A stretch of DNA of 64,000 bases from Halomonas beimenensis (GTDB taxonomy: Bacteria; Pseudomonadota; Gammaproteobacteria; Pseudomonadales; Halomonadaceae): NCBI RefSeq assembly GCF_002549795.1, contig NZ_CP021435.1:1054001-1118000 (forward strand), written 5' to 3'. The notes under the pieces are model-generated. The model saw only the letters and a program-made list of their open reading frames with translations, had not been told where the DNA came from and ran no database searches. Both the position numbers and the translations under genes were made by a program. Shown piece after piece: positions 8,262 to 16,958 of the stretch. Within the stretch, counting starts at the first letter, position 1; every line of letters begins with the position of its first letter.

Positions 8262-11200
8262 TCACTCGTCTCCCAGCGCGAGCAGTGACGCGTTCCCGCC
8301 CAGTGCGGCGGTGTTGACGGTCACCGTCTTTTCCGTGGCGAATCGCAGCAGGTAGTTGGGGCCACCCGCCTTGGGGCCTGTACCGGAGAGGCCCTGGCCG
8401 CCGAACGGCTGGACCCCCACGACGGCTCCGATGATATTGCGGTTGACGTAGACGTTACCAACGCGGATTTTCTGCGCTATTTCATCGGCGAAGGACTCGT
8501 TGCGACTGTGCACGCCGAAGGTCAGGCCGTAGCCGCGGCCGTTGATCGACTCGATCACCCGGTCGATCTCGCTGGCCTGGTAGCGCACGATGTGCAGCAC
8601 CGGCCCGAACTGCTCCCGCTCCAGGGCCTCGATACCGTCGATCTGGAAGGCCGTGGGCGCGACGAAGGTGCCGTTGGCGGTATGCGCCGGATCGAGGCGG
8701 GTCTCGGCGAGCAGCCGCCCCTCCCCCTTGAGCCGGTCGATGTGCGCCTGCAGGCCCTTGCGGGCGTCCTCGTCGATCACCGGGCCCACGTCGGTGCCCA
8801 GGTCGCTGGGATCGCCGACGTGCAGCTCGGCCATGGCACCCTCGAGGATCTCGATGACCCGGTCGGCCACGTCGTCCTGCAGGTAGAGGACCCGCAGCGC
8901 CGAGCAGCGCTGGCCGGCGCTCTGGAAGGCGGACTGGATGACGTCGGCCACCACCTGCTCGGGCAGGGCGGTGGAGTCGACGATCATGGCGTTCATGCCG
9001 CCGGTCTCGGCCACCAGGGTCGGCAGCGGGGCGTTCTCGCGGCTGGCCAGGGCGCGGTTGATGACCTGGGCGGTATCGGTGCCGCCGGTGAAGACCACGC
9101 CGGTGATGCGCGGATCGCTGGTCAGCACGCTGCCCACGGTGGGGCCGTCGCCGGGCAGCAGCTGGACCACGTCACGCGGCATGCCGGCCTCGTACAGCAG
9201 CTCGACGACGCGATGGGCGACGAGCGAGGTCTGCTCGGCGGGCTTGGCGAGCACGGTGTTGCCGGCCACCGCGGTGGCGACCATCTGGCCGCAGAAGATC
9301 GCCACCGGGAAGTTCCAGGGGCTGATCGCCGCGAACACGCCCTTGCCGCCCAGCATCAGGTCGTTGGACTCGCCGGTGGGCCCCGGCAGGCGGGTCGGCT
9401 CGGCGAAGAGCTCCTCGGCGCGCATGGCGTAGTAGCGGCAGAAGTCCACCGCCTCGCGGATCTCGTCGACCCCGTCGGTGAGCAGCTTGCCGCCTTCCCG
9501 GGAGCACAGCGCCATCAGCTCGCCCAGGTGGGTCTCCATCAGGTCGGCGAAGCGACGCAGGATGGCGGCCCGCTCGGCGACCGGCGTGGCGTCCCAGCGG
9601 GGGAAGGCCGCCCAGGCCGCGTCCAGGGCCTTCTGGGCCTGCTCCTGGGTGGTCCACTGGATGGTGCCGACGGTCCGGCGGCGGTCGTAGGGCGAGGTCA
9701 CCTCATGGGTCTGGCTCGGGTCCTCGGCCACCTCGAAGGCCAGCAGGGGCCGGGCCTCGTAGCGGGTCTCCATGAAGCGACCCATCTCGTCCATCAGGGG
9801 CTGGTACTGGCTGCGGATGTTCAAGTTGACTCCCTGTGAGTTCCGACGTTTGGGCCCATAGATGTCCCTGGGCAGGGGAATACGGTTGTTGGCCAGGGTC
9901 TCGTACTGGCGCAGCGTCTCCACCGGGTGCACGCACAGCGACTCCACCGGCACCTTGGGGTCGACCAGCTGGTGGACGAACGACGAGTTGGCGCCGTTCT
10001 CGAGCAGGCGGCGAACCAGGTAGGGCAGCAGGTCCTTGTGGGCGCCCACCGGGGCATAGATGCGACAGTAGGTGCCCTGGGGCGCACGTTTCAGGGCCGC
10101 GTCATAGAGCGCCTCGCCCATGCCGTGCAGGCGCTGGAACTCGAACGCCCGGTCGGCCTGGTTGGCCTGCTCGAGGATGGTGCTGATGGTGTGGGCGTTG
10201 TGGGTGGCGAACTGCGGGAAGATCCGACCGCGGGTGGCGTCGGAGAGCAGGAAGCGCGCGCACACCAGGTAGGCCACGTCGGTGGAGGCCTTGCGGGTGA
10301 ACACCGGGTAGCCGTCCACGCCGAGCTGCTGGGACTCCTTGATCTCGGTGTCCCAGTAGGCGCCCTTCACCAGGCGCAGCGGGATCTCGTCGCCCTGTTC
10401 ATCGGCCAGGCGGTTGAGGTAGTGCAGCACCGGCAGGGCGCGCTTGGCGTAGGCCTGGACCACCAGGCCGAACTTGCCCCAGCCGCGGCAGGTCTCGCTC
10501 TCGTAGACGGCGCGGAAGACCTCCAGGGACAGCTCCAGGCGGTCGACTTCCTCGGCGTCGATGGTCACCGCCACGTCGCGTTCCCGGGCCATGGCGGCCA
10601 GCTCGCGCACGCTGCCGACCAGCTCGCGCAGCACCTGCTCGCGTCGGCCGAACTCGTAGCGCGGGTGCAGCGCCGAGAGCTTGATGGAGATCGAGGGCGT
10701 CGGGGTCCTGGCGGACAGCGAGCGACTGGTCTTGCCGACGCGTTCGATGGCCCGGGCGTAATCGTCGAAGTAGCGCTTGGCATCGCGCCGGGTGCGGGCG
10801 GCCTCGCCGAGCATGTCGTAGGAGTAGGTGTAGCCCTTGTCGAACAGCGGCTTGGAGCGCTTGAGGGCCTCGTCGATGTCCCGGCCGAGCACGAACTGCT
10901 TGCCCATGATCTTCATGGCCTCGTACATGGCGCGCCGGATCACCGGTTCGCCCATGCGGTTGACCATCTTGTTGATAAAGCCCGAGGGCTTGCCTTCGCG
11001 GGGCTTGTCCAGGGTCACGACCCGGCCGGTCATCAGCAGGCCCCAGGTGGAGGCATTGACCATCCAGGACTCGCTCTGGCCCAGGTGGGCCTTCCAGTCG
11101 GCGGGGCCGAGCTTGTCCTCGATCAGGGCGTCGGCGGTGGCCTTGTCGGGGATCCGCAGCATGGCCTCGGCGAGGCACATCAGCATCAGGCCCTCATGGG

Positions 11201-11453
11201 TGTCGAGGCTATATTGCTGGAGCAGCTCGTCGATGGTGTCCACCGCGGTGTCCATCTCGCGGATCTCGCGGACCAGCTGGGCGGTCTTGTCGGCGATGCG
11301 CGCGAAGTCCTCGCGACCGGCGCCCAGCGCCTGGATCAGCTCCTCGACGAAATCGTTCTCGTCGACCACATAGTGCTCGCTGATGCGAGCGAACAGGGTG
11401 TCGAGATCCTGACGCCAGGTGGCGTCATCCAGCATCTTGTTGGCATTGAGCAT
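8262..11453 (-). CDS. putA: Bifunctional proline dehydrogenase / L-glutamate gamma-semialdehyde dehydrogenase PutA
   Basis: The 1063-residue enzyme oxidises proline to glutamate. The N-terminal half is the FAD proline dehydrogenase barrel (motifs YTYSYDMLGEAA, SIKLSALHPRYE, RLVKGAYWDTEIK); the C-terminal half is the NAD-linked aldehyde dehydrogenase, with FTGGTDTA, ETGGMNAMIVDST and catalytic Cys in SAGQRCSALRVL. It starts near residue 1 with helical sequence and has no ribbon-helix-helix DNA-binding domain, so unlike E. coli PutA (1320 residues) it should not repress its own operon. I choose ATG 11453, preceded by GGGGGACC, over a GTG ten codons earlier. A neighbouring AraC gene may supply regulation. 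Confidence 0.96.
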   Translation of the reverse strand: MLNANKMLDDATWRQDLDTLFARISEHYVVDENDFVEELIQALGAGREDFARIADKTAQLVREIREMDTAVDTIDELLQQYSLDTHEGLMLMCLAEAMLRIPDKATADALIEDKLGPADWKAHLGQSESWMVNASTWGLLMTGRVVTLDKPREGKPSGFINKMVNRMGEPVIRRAMYEAMKIMGKQFVLGRDIDEALKRSKPLFDKGYTYSYDMLGEAARTRRDAKRYFDDYARAIERVGKTSRSLSARTPTPSISIKLSALHPRYEFGRREQVLRELVGSVRELAAMARERDVAVTIDAEEVDRLELSLEVFRAVYESETCRGWGKFGLVVQAYAKRALPVLHYLNRLADEQGDEIPLRLVKGAYWDTEIKESQQLGVDGYPVFTRKASTDVAYLVCARFLLSDATRGRIFPQFATHNAHTISTILEQANQADRAFEFQRLHGMGEALYDAALKRAPQGTYCRIYAPVGAHKDLLPYLVRRLLENGANSSFVHQLVDPKVPVESLCVHPVETLRQYETLANNRIPLPRDIYGPKRRNSQGVNLNIRSQYQPLMDEMGRFMETRYEARPLLAFEVAEDPSQTHEVTSPYDRRRTVGTIQWTTQEQAQKALDAAWAAFPRWDATPVAERAAILRRFADLMETHLGELMALCSREGGKLLTDGVDEIREAVDFCRYYAMRAEELFAEPTRLPGPTGESNDLMLGGKGVFAAISPWNFPVAIFCGQMVATAVAGNTVLAKPAEQTSLVAHRVVELLYEAGMPRDVVQLLPGDGPTVGSVLTSDPRITGVVFTGGTDTAQVINRALASRENAPLPTLVAETGGMNAMIVDSTALPEQVVADVIQSAFQSAGQRCSALRVLYLQDDVADRVIEILEGAMAELHVGDPSDLGTDVGPVIDEDARKGLQAHIDRLKGEGRLLAETRLDPAHTANGTFVAPTAFQIDGIEALEREQFGPVLHIVRYQASEIDRVIESINGRGYGLTFGVHSRNESFADEIAQKIRVGNVYVNRNIIGAVVGVQPFGGQGLSGTGPKAGGPNYLLRFATEKTVTVNTAALGGNASLLALGDE

Positions 11454-11639
11454 GTCGGTCCCCCGAAAGAAGCCCGTCGTCACAGGGTAGAGTCCCGGCC
11501 GCCGAGAAAGGTGCCACGGCGGACCCAGGGCATGGTGTGAGGGTAGGGCGGCTTCGCGGGTCGTGCTTGTCGAATCCCCGGCGAGATTTGTCGATTTCGC
11601 GGATGTTGAAGTTTCGTGACCGCTTTTTGCGACTTAAGT

Positions 11640-12440
11640 CTAAGGCGAGGCGGCCTGGTTGCCGAGCCGCTGAGGAGAGGGGCGGCGCAGCTGGCTGGGA
11701 GGGTGGCCGAAGGCGCGACGGAAGGCTCTGGACAGGGCGCTCTGGTTGGTGAAGCCGGTGAGGGCGGCGATCTCGGACAGCGGCAGGTGGCTTTCCCTGA
11801 GCAGTCGCCGTGCGGCGTCCAGTCGGCGGCGCAGCACGTACTGCCAGGGCGATACGCCGGTCTGGGCGCGGAACCGCTCGGTGAAGTGGGCCTCGCTCAG
11901 GCAGGCCTCCGCGGCCAGGTCGGCGACCCGCAGCCGGCTGCCCAGGTGACGATCGATGAAGCGATCCAGCGCCGCCAGGTCCAGTCGTCGTCCCCCGGTC
12001 GGGGCGTCGCCGGCCAGGCGGGCATGCAACGAACCGAGCAGCGGAAGGGCCAGGCGCTCCTGCTGGATGGCGGGCAAGGCGCCCTGTCGGCCGAGCAGTC
12101 GCAGCTCGTGGAGCACGAAGTCCAGGTAGCGCTCCAGCGGATCATCCAGGTTGAAGAAGCGTGGGGCGTCGAAAAGGCGCGCCAGCTCGTGATGATGGCC
12201 GGTCAGGGCGATGGCGTCGCGGGGCAGGTCGAGGATCAGCTGACGGTTCTCGCCGCTGCCGGCGTAGTAATGCAGGTGGTTGGCCGGCACGATGCAGCCG
12301 GAGAGCTCCCCGATGGAGCCGCCGAGCCCCTCGATCTCGAATTCCGCCTGGCCATGCAGCCCGATCACGATCTGATGGAAGTCGTGGGCGTGGTGGCGAA
12401 TGGTGGTGTCGAGCGGGATCTGGCGGATGGCGCTGCTCAT
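11640..12440 (-). CDS. AraC family transcriptional regulator (probable proline-utilisation activator)
   Basis: The 266-residue regulator has an N-terminal cupin-type sensor (HHAHDFHQIVIGLHGQAEFEIEG, residues about 16-38) and a C-terminal AraC DNA-binding domain with two helix-turn-helix units (LRVADLAAEACLSEAHFTERF and LPLSEIAALTGFTNQSALSRAFRRAFG). It lies directly upstream of putA-putP on the same strand, the same neighbourhood as PruR, the AraC-type activator of putAP in Pseudomonas aeruginosa. As this PutA lacks its own DNA-binding domain, control of proline catabolism by this protein is a reasonable inference. Confidence 0.85.
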   Translation of the reverse strand: MSSAIRQIPLDTTIRHHAHDFHQIVIGLHGQAEFEIEGLGGSIGELSGCIVPANHLHYYAGSGENRQLILDLPRDAIALTGHHHELARLFDAPRFFNLDDPLERYLDFVLHELRLLGRQGALPAIQQERLALPLLGSLHARLAGDAPTGGRRLDLAALDRFIDRHLGSRLRVADLAAEACLSEAHFTERFRAQTGVSPWQYVLRRRLDAARRLLRESHLPLSEIAALTGFTNQSALSRAFRRAFGHPPSQLRRPSPQRLGNQAASP

Positions 12441-12503
12441 CGAAGGCCTCCGGCATGGCGATCAGGTCAGGACGCTCCAGTGTACCGTATCGCGCCTCAA
12501 CAC

Positions 12504-12875
12504 TCACTCAACGGGCTGGCGGCGCCGGATCTCGGTGCGGGCGGCGAGGTGGTCTCGCAGCGCCGACAGCTCGGCCCGGCCCTCGTCATCCAGCAGGGGC
12601 TTGCCGCGGGCGACCCGGCCATGGCGGCCATGCTCGTCCATCAGGCGCTGGGCTCGGCGGCGTACCCCTTCCAGGTAGTCGTCGTGGCGGATCGGGTAGC
12701 CGACGATGGCGTTCCACTTGGTCTCGTCGACCCGGCTTTCCAGAGCCTGGTCGAACAGGGCGAGGAGGTGCTCCGGCTCGGTGCGATAGCGCGGCGTGCG
12801 GGAGAGCATCAGCAGCACGACCATGCTTCCGATGACCAGCAGACAGACGAGGAAGACGATCAGGTAAAGGGCCAT
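12504..12875 (-). CDS. Membrane-anchored protein of unknown function
   Basis: The 123-residue product begins with one strong transmembrane helix (ALYLIVFLVCLLVIGSMVVLLML) followed by a charged helical cytoplasmic domain rich in Arg and Glu. No catalytic motif is visible and I do not recognise a named family. Codon use and GC content match the core genome. It is 63 bases upstream of the AraC gene on the same strand, with no clear ribosome-binding site before the chosen ATG. Confidence 0.6.
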   Translation of the reverse strand: MALYLIVFLVCLLVIGSMVVLLMLSRTPRYRTEPEHLLALFDQALESRVDETKWNAIVGYPIRHDDYLEGVRRRAQRLMDEHGRHGRVARGKPLLDDEGRAELSALRDHLAARTEIRRRQPVE

Positions 12876-13114
12876 GGACGGGGCGTGACGACGGGCTCAC
12901 CGCGGCGAGACAAGGAATGGGGGCAGAAGGGACCTCCTGCCTGGCGCGTCGATCCCGGCGAGGCAACGGGACCCGAACGAGGTGTCGGTCGTCGTTCCCT
13001 CGAGGGAGCTAGGAACGATTGTACGGCGTCTGACGGGGACTGGCCAAGGCCTCCTGAGCCGTGCACAGGGCACGAGGCGGGCGTGACCGGTATCACCACG
13101 ATCGGAATCGGCCG

Positions 13115-13684
13115 TCAATCGGCGGGCAGGCGATGCAGCCGCCTGGCGCCCGACAGCCAGCCCCTCGGCCAGGGCCGTGAGGCCAGCTGACCGTCCCTCG
13201 CGAATTCACCATCATAGGCCGCGATCAGTTCCTGGAGGATATGACGCTCCGCCTGCTTCTGCGCCAGCTGGCCGGGCAGCAGCGATGCCAGGGCGGGGAT
13301 GACATTGCGTCGCTGGAGGTGCTCCGTCACGCGAAGCGCATGTTCGGCCTGGGCCTCGGCCCGCTTCAGCATGGCCACCGCCTGGCCTCGGTGATGGATC
13401 GGGTGGAGCATCTCGCCTGGCGCCGGCGAGGTGGCGACAGGCGGCTCGCCGGTCGATGGTGCCGGATCGAGATCGCATGCGACGCGGTGCAGTTCGGCCA
13501 GCCGCTTCTCGCTCTCGACACCGAGGACGGCCATCAAGGGGCTGATCCCGCGCCCGAAGGTCAGGAACAGGAAGGCCAGCCGGCGATAGCGGTGCATCTC
13601 CTGGCGTTCGTGGTCCAGGGCCAGGGTCAGCAGTTCCTGGGGCAGCAGGGGGGTGGTCATGAGGGGATGATCGGGTCGTGCCAT
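13115..13684 (-). CDS. Helical ferritin-like/rubrerythrin-like protein, unknown function
   Basis: I take ATG 13684 (MARPDHPLMTTPLLPQELL), giving 189 residues; the much longer open frame upstream shows no family pattern and overlaps the regulator leader. The region ALDHERQEMHRYRRLAFLFL (about residues 22-41) and AEAQAEHALRVTEHL (about 112-126) have paired Glu and His spaced as in di-iron four-helix proteins, so a ferritin-like fold is plausible but unproven. It is divergent from a Crp/Fnr regulator, hinting at redox or oxygen-linked expression. Confidence 0.55.
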   Translation of the reverse strand: MARPDHPLMTTPLLPQELLTLALDHERQEMHRYRRLAFLFLTFGRGISPLMAVLGVESEKRLAELHRVACDLDPAPSTGEPPVATSPAPGEMLHPIHHRGQAVAMLKRAEAQAEHALRVTEHLQRRNVIPALASLLPGQLAQKQAERHILQELIAAYDGEFARDGQLASRPWPRGWLSGARRLHRLPAD

Positions 13685-14014
13685 CGTGCAGCCTCCATGG
13701 GTGCCGTATTGTTGTTCTGGGAGGCAAGGGTAGGAAGGCGCGGCTTGCGAAACCATGACGCCGATCAAGGTCGAGTGCGGGAGGGGCCTCGTGCCTTCGA
13801 TTCCATGCTCGGGGATGAGATAACTCATACCCGGCCCCGGACGGCCTGCCATGTCGCACGAGACATCGGCGTCCACCAGCGACACACTGAGGCGGCATGG
13901 CGATGCCCGCCAGTGGAGGGGCGGGACGTTGACCTCTAGGGTTAAGGAGTAGGGAGGGGATCGGTCTCTCCCATATCGGCCTTCGCCCCGGCGTCGGCTT
14001 CGACAGGGGGAGGC
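13685..14014. other. Divergent intergenic region, no gene seen
   Basis: These 330 bases separate the ferritin-like gene from the first Crp/Fnr gene. Plus-strand frames here are shadows. I looked for an FNR box (TTGAT-N4-ATCAA) and found only a poor partial match near 13760, which I do not call. Confidence 0.5.
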
Positions 14015-14776
14015 ATGAGCAGCGTCAACAGTCTCCAGGCGGCGATGTCGCGCTTCTTCGACCTCGAAGACGACGAGCGTCGCTTGCTGGAGCGACTCGA
14101 ACGCCGTCCGATCAGCGCCGTGAAGGGCCTGACGCTGTGGGCCCCCGAGGACCGGGTCGAGACCCTGTTCATCCTTCAGAGCGGTTGGGTGTGCACCTTC
14201 CGCGATACCGTCGAGGGCGAGCGCCAGATCATCGAGCTGCTGTTGCCCGGCGACATCATCGGCCTGCGGGAATTCACCTTCCACCATCACGCCAGCGAGG
14301 CCAGGATGATCACGCCCGGCACCATCAGCGGCTTCCCCCATCAGGAGGTCGTCGACCTCGTGCTGGCCTCGCCCTCACTGGCGATCGCGTTGTTCGCCGC
14401 CATCGCCCGTCAGGAGGCGCTGCTCACCGAACGCATGCTGGTCACCCTGCGCCGCCCGGCCCGGGTCCAGGTGTGCCACTTCGTCCTCGAGACCTATCTG
14501 CGCCTGCGCAAGATCCAGGTCGTCTCCCCCGACCAGATGCCCTTCCCCGTCTCCCAGCAGCTGCTGGGGCAGATCCTGGGCCAGTCCTCGGTGCACATCA
14601 GTCGCACCCTGATGGCCCTGGAACGGGATGGGGTCCTCAAGAAGCATCGCGGCCACGTGAGCATTCCCGACATCCGGCGCCTGTACGACGAGGCGGACTT
14701 CGAGGACGACTACCTCAGCGACCGGATCGATGGCCTCAGGGCAAGGCTGGCGGAACTGAGGGATGCCGCTCCGTAA
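14015..14776 (+). CDS. Crp/Fnr family transcriptional regulator (no Fe-S Cys cluster)
   Basis: The 253-residue protein has an N-terminal cyclic-nucleotide-binding-type beta-roll (LTLWAPEDRVETLFILQSGWV... RQIIELLLPGDIIGL) and a C-terminal winged helix-turn-helix (FPVSQQLLGQILGQSSVHISRTLMALERDGVL). It lacks the N-terminal cysteines of FNR, so its signal is not oxygen through a [4Fe-4S] cluster; a small ligand, nitric oxide or no ligand are possible. The start has a GGGGGAGG sequence upstream. It sits about 320 bases before a true FNR gene on the same strand. Confidence 0.88.
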   Translation: MSSVNSLQAAMSRFFDLEDDERRLLERLERRPISAVKGLTLWAPEDRVETLFILQSGWVCTFRDTVEGERQIIELLLPGDIIGLREFTFHHHASEARMITPGTISGFPHQEVVDLVLASPSLAIALFAAIARQEALLTERMLVTLRRPARVQVCHFVLETYLRLRKIQVVSPDQMPFPVSQQLLGQILGQSSVHISRTLMALERDGVLKKHRGHVSIPDIRRLYDEADFEDDYLSDRIDGLRARLAELRDAAP

Positions 14777-15094
14777 TCCGGTTCTACCCCTCGAGGGTCG
14801 CCGGGCGCGACGGCTGCCGGTCTGCGACCAAAGAAGTCAGGATTCTTAACAAAGGTTATCAATGCTTCTTTTTCGTGGGGGTTAGCTTGGTCCGACAAGG
14901 GAAGGACCTGGGATCCCGCCGACGCCAGACGCGTTGCATTCGGCCAGGACGAGGCAGGACCCGGATGTCGAGGCCCTGAGTGAGGCTTCTGGCAACGGGA
15001 GCGGCAAGCTTGGCGAGGAAGCCATCATCGGGTCCGAAGCCGTAACCCCAGATACCCCGAACCGGTGACCGGCGTCCCCACCGGAGCGGGCGGA
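14777..15094. other. Intergenic region before fnr, no gene seen
   Basis: These 318 bases have a short AT-rich section (14830-14880) that may hold the fnr promoter. No coding pattern, terminator or repeat is convincing. Confidence 0.4.
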
Positions 15095-15838
15095 ATGCCA
15101 TTTTCCATGATCCATCATCGATGCTCCCCCTCCCCGGAGACCCATTGTCAGACCTGCTGCCATCGTTCCTTGTGCCTGCCACTCTCCCTGGGCCTCGAGG
15201 ATCTGGAGCGATTCGACACGATCGTTCGCCGCCGGGCGCCCCTGGCGAAGGGCGAGGCGCTGTTCCGCCAGGGGGCTACCTTTACCGGCGTCTATGTGGT
15301 GCGCACCGGGAGTCTCAAGCAGGTCACCACCGAAGGCGGCGTCGACGGCCAGTTGACCCACTTCTACCTGCCCAGCGAACTGGTGGGCCTCGACGGCATC
15401 GACGAAAACGCCTACCCCGGCACGGTGATCGCCCTGCAGACCACCACCGTCTGCGAGATCCCCCTCGACCGGCTCGATGCCCTGTCCGAGCGATTGCCGG
15501 TGCTGCGCACGCAGCTCTATCGCAGCATGAGCAAGGAGATGCGTGAGGACCTTCGGATGCTGCGCCTGCTGTCCCACAAGACCGCCGAGCAGCGTCTCGC
15601 GATCTTCTTCACCAGGTTATCCGATCGCTTCCGGCGTCACGGCTATTCCCCCTACAGCTTCCGGCTCTCCATGACCCTGGCGGACATCGGCAACTACCTC
15701 GGCCTGGCGGTGGAGACCGTCAGCCGGGTGCTGAGCCGCTTCCAGCAGCAGGGCCTGGTCGCGGTGTCCGGACGCGAGATCCATCTCCTGGCCCCGGACG
15801 CACTCATCCGGCTGAGGGAGGAAGACGACGCCTGCTGA
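15095..15838 (+). CDS. fnr: FNR/ANR oxygen-sensing transcriptional regulator
   Basis: About 247 residues from ATG 15095, which has GGAGCGG upstream. The N-terminal HCQTCCHRSLCLP matches the E. coli FNR cluster region HCQDCSISQLCIP, and the fourth cluster ligand is present at TTTVCEIPLD, so it should carry an oxygen-labile [4Fe-4S] cluster. The DNA-reading helix LADIGNYLGLAVETVSRVLSRFQ retains the Glu, Ser and Arg that contact TTGAT half-sites. It controls the aerobic/anaerobic switch. It is the last core gene before accessory region A. Confidence 0.93.
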   Translation: MPFSMIHHRCSPSPETHCQTCCHRSLCLPLSLGLEDLERFDTIVRRRAPLAKGEALFRQGATFTGVYVVRTGSLKQVTTEGGVDGQLTHFYLPSELVGLDGIDENAYPGTVIALQTTTVCEIPLDRLDALSERLPVLRTQLYRSMSKEMREDLRMLRLLSHKTAEQRLAIFFTRLSDRFRRHGYSPYSFRLSMTLADIGNYLGLAVETVSRVLSRFQQQGLVAVSGREIHLLAPDALIRLREEDDAC

Positions 15839-15883
15839 TCGCCGGCAAGGGCCGGGTGGGGTGGTGGGCAAGGTCCCATGCAC

Positions 15884-15913
15884 GGCATGCGCTGCGATGT
15901 CGGGTGGTGCGTG
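15884..15913 (+). repeat. 30-nt repeat, left copy (possible island boundary)
   Basis: This sequence matches 31247-31276 at about 26 of 30 positions (22 of 23 in the right part, GCTGCGATG-Y-CGGGTGGTGCGTG). A short inverted repeat lies just to its left in both copies (CATGC/GCATG here, GTATGGC/GCCATAC there). The two copies enclose accessory region A. Its right end overlaps the start of IS66 tnpC homology, so an attachment-site role is only a hypothesis. Confidence 0.4.
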
Positions 15914-16354
15914 AAGCCCAGTCCCTCACCGCAGCAGAGTGCCAACGGCTATGCGATACTCAGGCAAGGCCCCTCGCTGATGCGCTTCACCGCAGGATGC
16001 TGGCTCATCGCGAGAAGGTGTCGAACGGCTCGGCGACGGCGGAAGCGTTGGGCTACAGCCTGAAGCGTTAGACGTCGCTATCGTGCTACCTGGACGACGG
16101 CGCGCTTCCGATCGACAACAATCTGGTCGAGAACATCATCCGCCCCCTTGGCGTTGGGTCGGTCCAACTGGCTGTTCGACGGATCACTCCGCAGTGGGCA
16201 GCGAGCCGCCAACGTCATGAGCCTGATCCAGTGCGCCAAGCTGAACGGCCATGAGCCCTGCGCATACCTAAAGGACGTACTGGAACGGCTGCCGATATGC
16301 AAGTCCAGACAGATCAGCGAGCTCCGGCCTCACAACTGGCATCACACTGACTGA
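15904..16354 (+). pseudogene. IS66 transposase (tnpC) 3' fragment, decayed
   Basis: This stretch aligns with the last 150 codons of the intact IS66 tnpC at about 33808-34258: REAQSLTAAECQRL versus REAQTLTAEERQRL, then ADALHR-x-MLAHREKV, DNN-x-VEN and SLIQCAKLNGHEP. The Trp codon after SLKR has become TAG, and a frameshift follows around 16145-16165. No terminal inverted repeat follows the stop, so only the gene tail survives. It marks an earlier, independent IS66 event at the fnr-proximal edge of the island. Confidence 0.85.
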
Positions 16355-16362
16355 CTATGTCA

Positions 16363-16447
16363 AAGCTCCCGGATGTAGTGCTGGAGAATCTTCTCAGTTT
16401 TAGGAAGAGGAGTGCTCCTCGAGCTCAGCCGTATCATCCGGGAGCTT
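16363..16447. repeat. 85-bp element with 12-bp perfect terminal inverted repeats
   Basis: AAGCTCCCGGAT (16363-16374) is exactly complementary to ATCCGGGAGCTT (16436-16447). Inside is a second palindrome, GAGGAG-TG-CTCCTC, at 16407-16420. It abuts the 3' end of the DUF2703 gene, so it may act as a terminator-like cruciform or be a tiny non-autonomous element. I see no target duplication. Confidence 0.5.
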
Positions 16448-16451
16448 ACGC

Positions 16452-16958
16452 CTAGCAACTGCAACTACTGTCACATTTGTTTCCGCCATTCTTATAGCCC
16501 TCGAAGAAACGGCGGATGTTACTAGGGACAGAGGAGTTGGCAGAGTGAGATTCTGGCATTTCTCCGCTGTAGATTGTCTTCAGTATTTCTTCAATTATTA
16601 GGCCCACGGGGACCGTGGTGCTCTTCTTTCCCTGATACTTCCACACACGGCAGTCAACATCCGCTCCACTAGCGAGATTAGAGCATTCGGTACAATGCGA
16701 CTCAGCTAACTCTGGCTGTATGTCTCTGCCGTTTATATGAATGCTCGGCGAGCTCTGAAGGTTAACTGATTCCGCGAGTTCAAGGCTATCTACATGCTGG
16801 CGCCGGATGGACAGACGTCGACCGGTGGCTTCCAGGACAGGACGTATGATAGAAATCGCCTCATCGAAAGACTCCTCAGAGCTTTGGCAGCGCGCACAAG
16901 TCTGATTGTCAATATAGAGATATTCCAGTTCGATGGTTTGCGTTTTATTGCTGCACAT
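16452..16958 (-). CDS. DUF2703 family thioredoxin-like protein
   Basis: 168 residues from ATG 16958, chosen because GAAGGTG lies 7 bases upstream. The core pattern is LEYLYIDNQTCARCQSS, a CxxC pair at the thioredoxin-like active position, followed by SSPSIHINGRDIQPELA, HCTECSNL (second CxxC) and VPVGLIIEEIL, the DUF2703 layout. The extreme C-terminus KCDSSCSC adds further cysteines, suggesting metal or metalloid binding. The family is of unknown function; it resembles small redox or arsenic/mercury-linked proteins but nothing here proves a substrate. Base composition is much more AT-rich than the core, consistent with transfer. Confidence 0.75.
   Translation of the reverse strand: MCSNKTQTIELEYLYIDNQTCARCQSSEESFDEAISIIRPVLEATGRRLSIRRQHVDSLELAESVNLQSSPSIHINGRDIQPELAESHCTECSNLASGADVDCRVWKYQGKKSTTVPVGLIIEEILKTIYSGEMPESHSANSSVPSNIRRFFEGYKNGGNKCDSSCSC

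Noticed and set aside
13750..13775. FNR box upstream of the first Crp/Fnr gene
   Set aside because: Only one half-site (TTGAT) is good; the other half does not match ATCAA.
13685..14341. Upstream extension of the ferritin-like gene to 408 residues
   Set aside because: The extra part overlaps the divergent Crp/Fnr start and its leader, and has no coherent composition. ATG 13684 is the better start.
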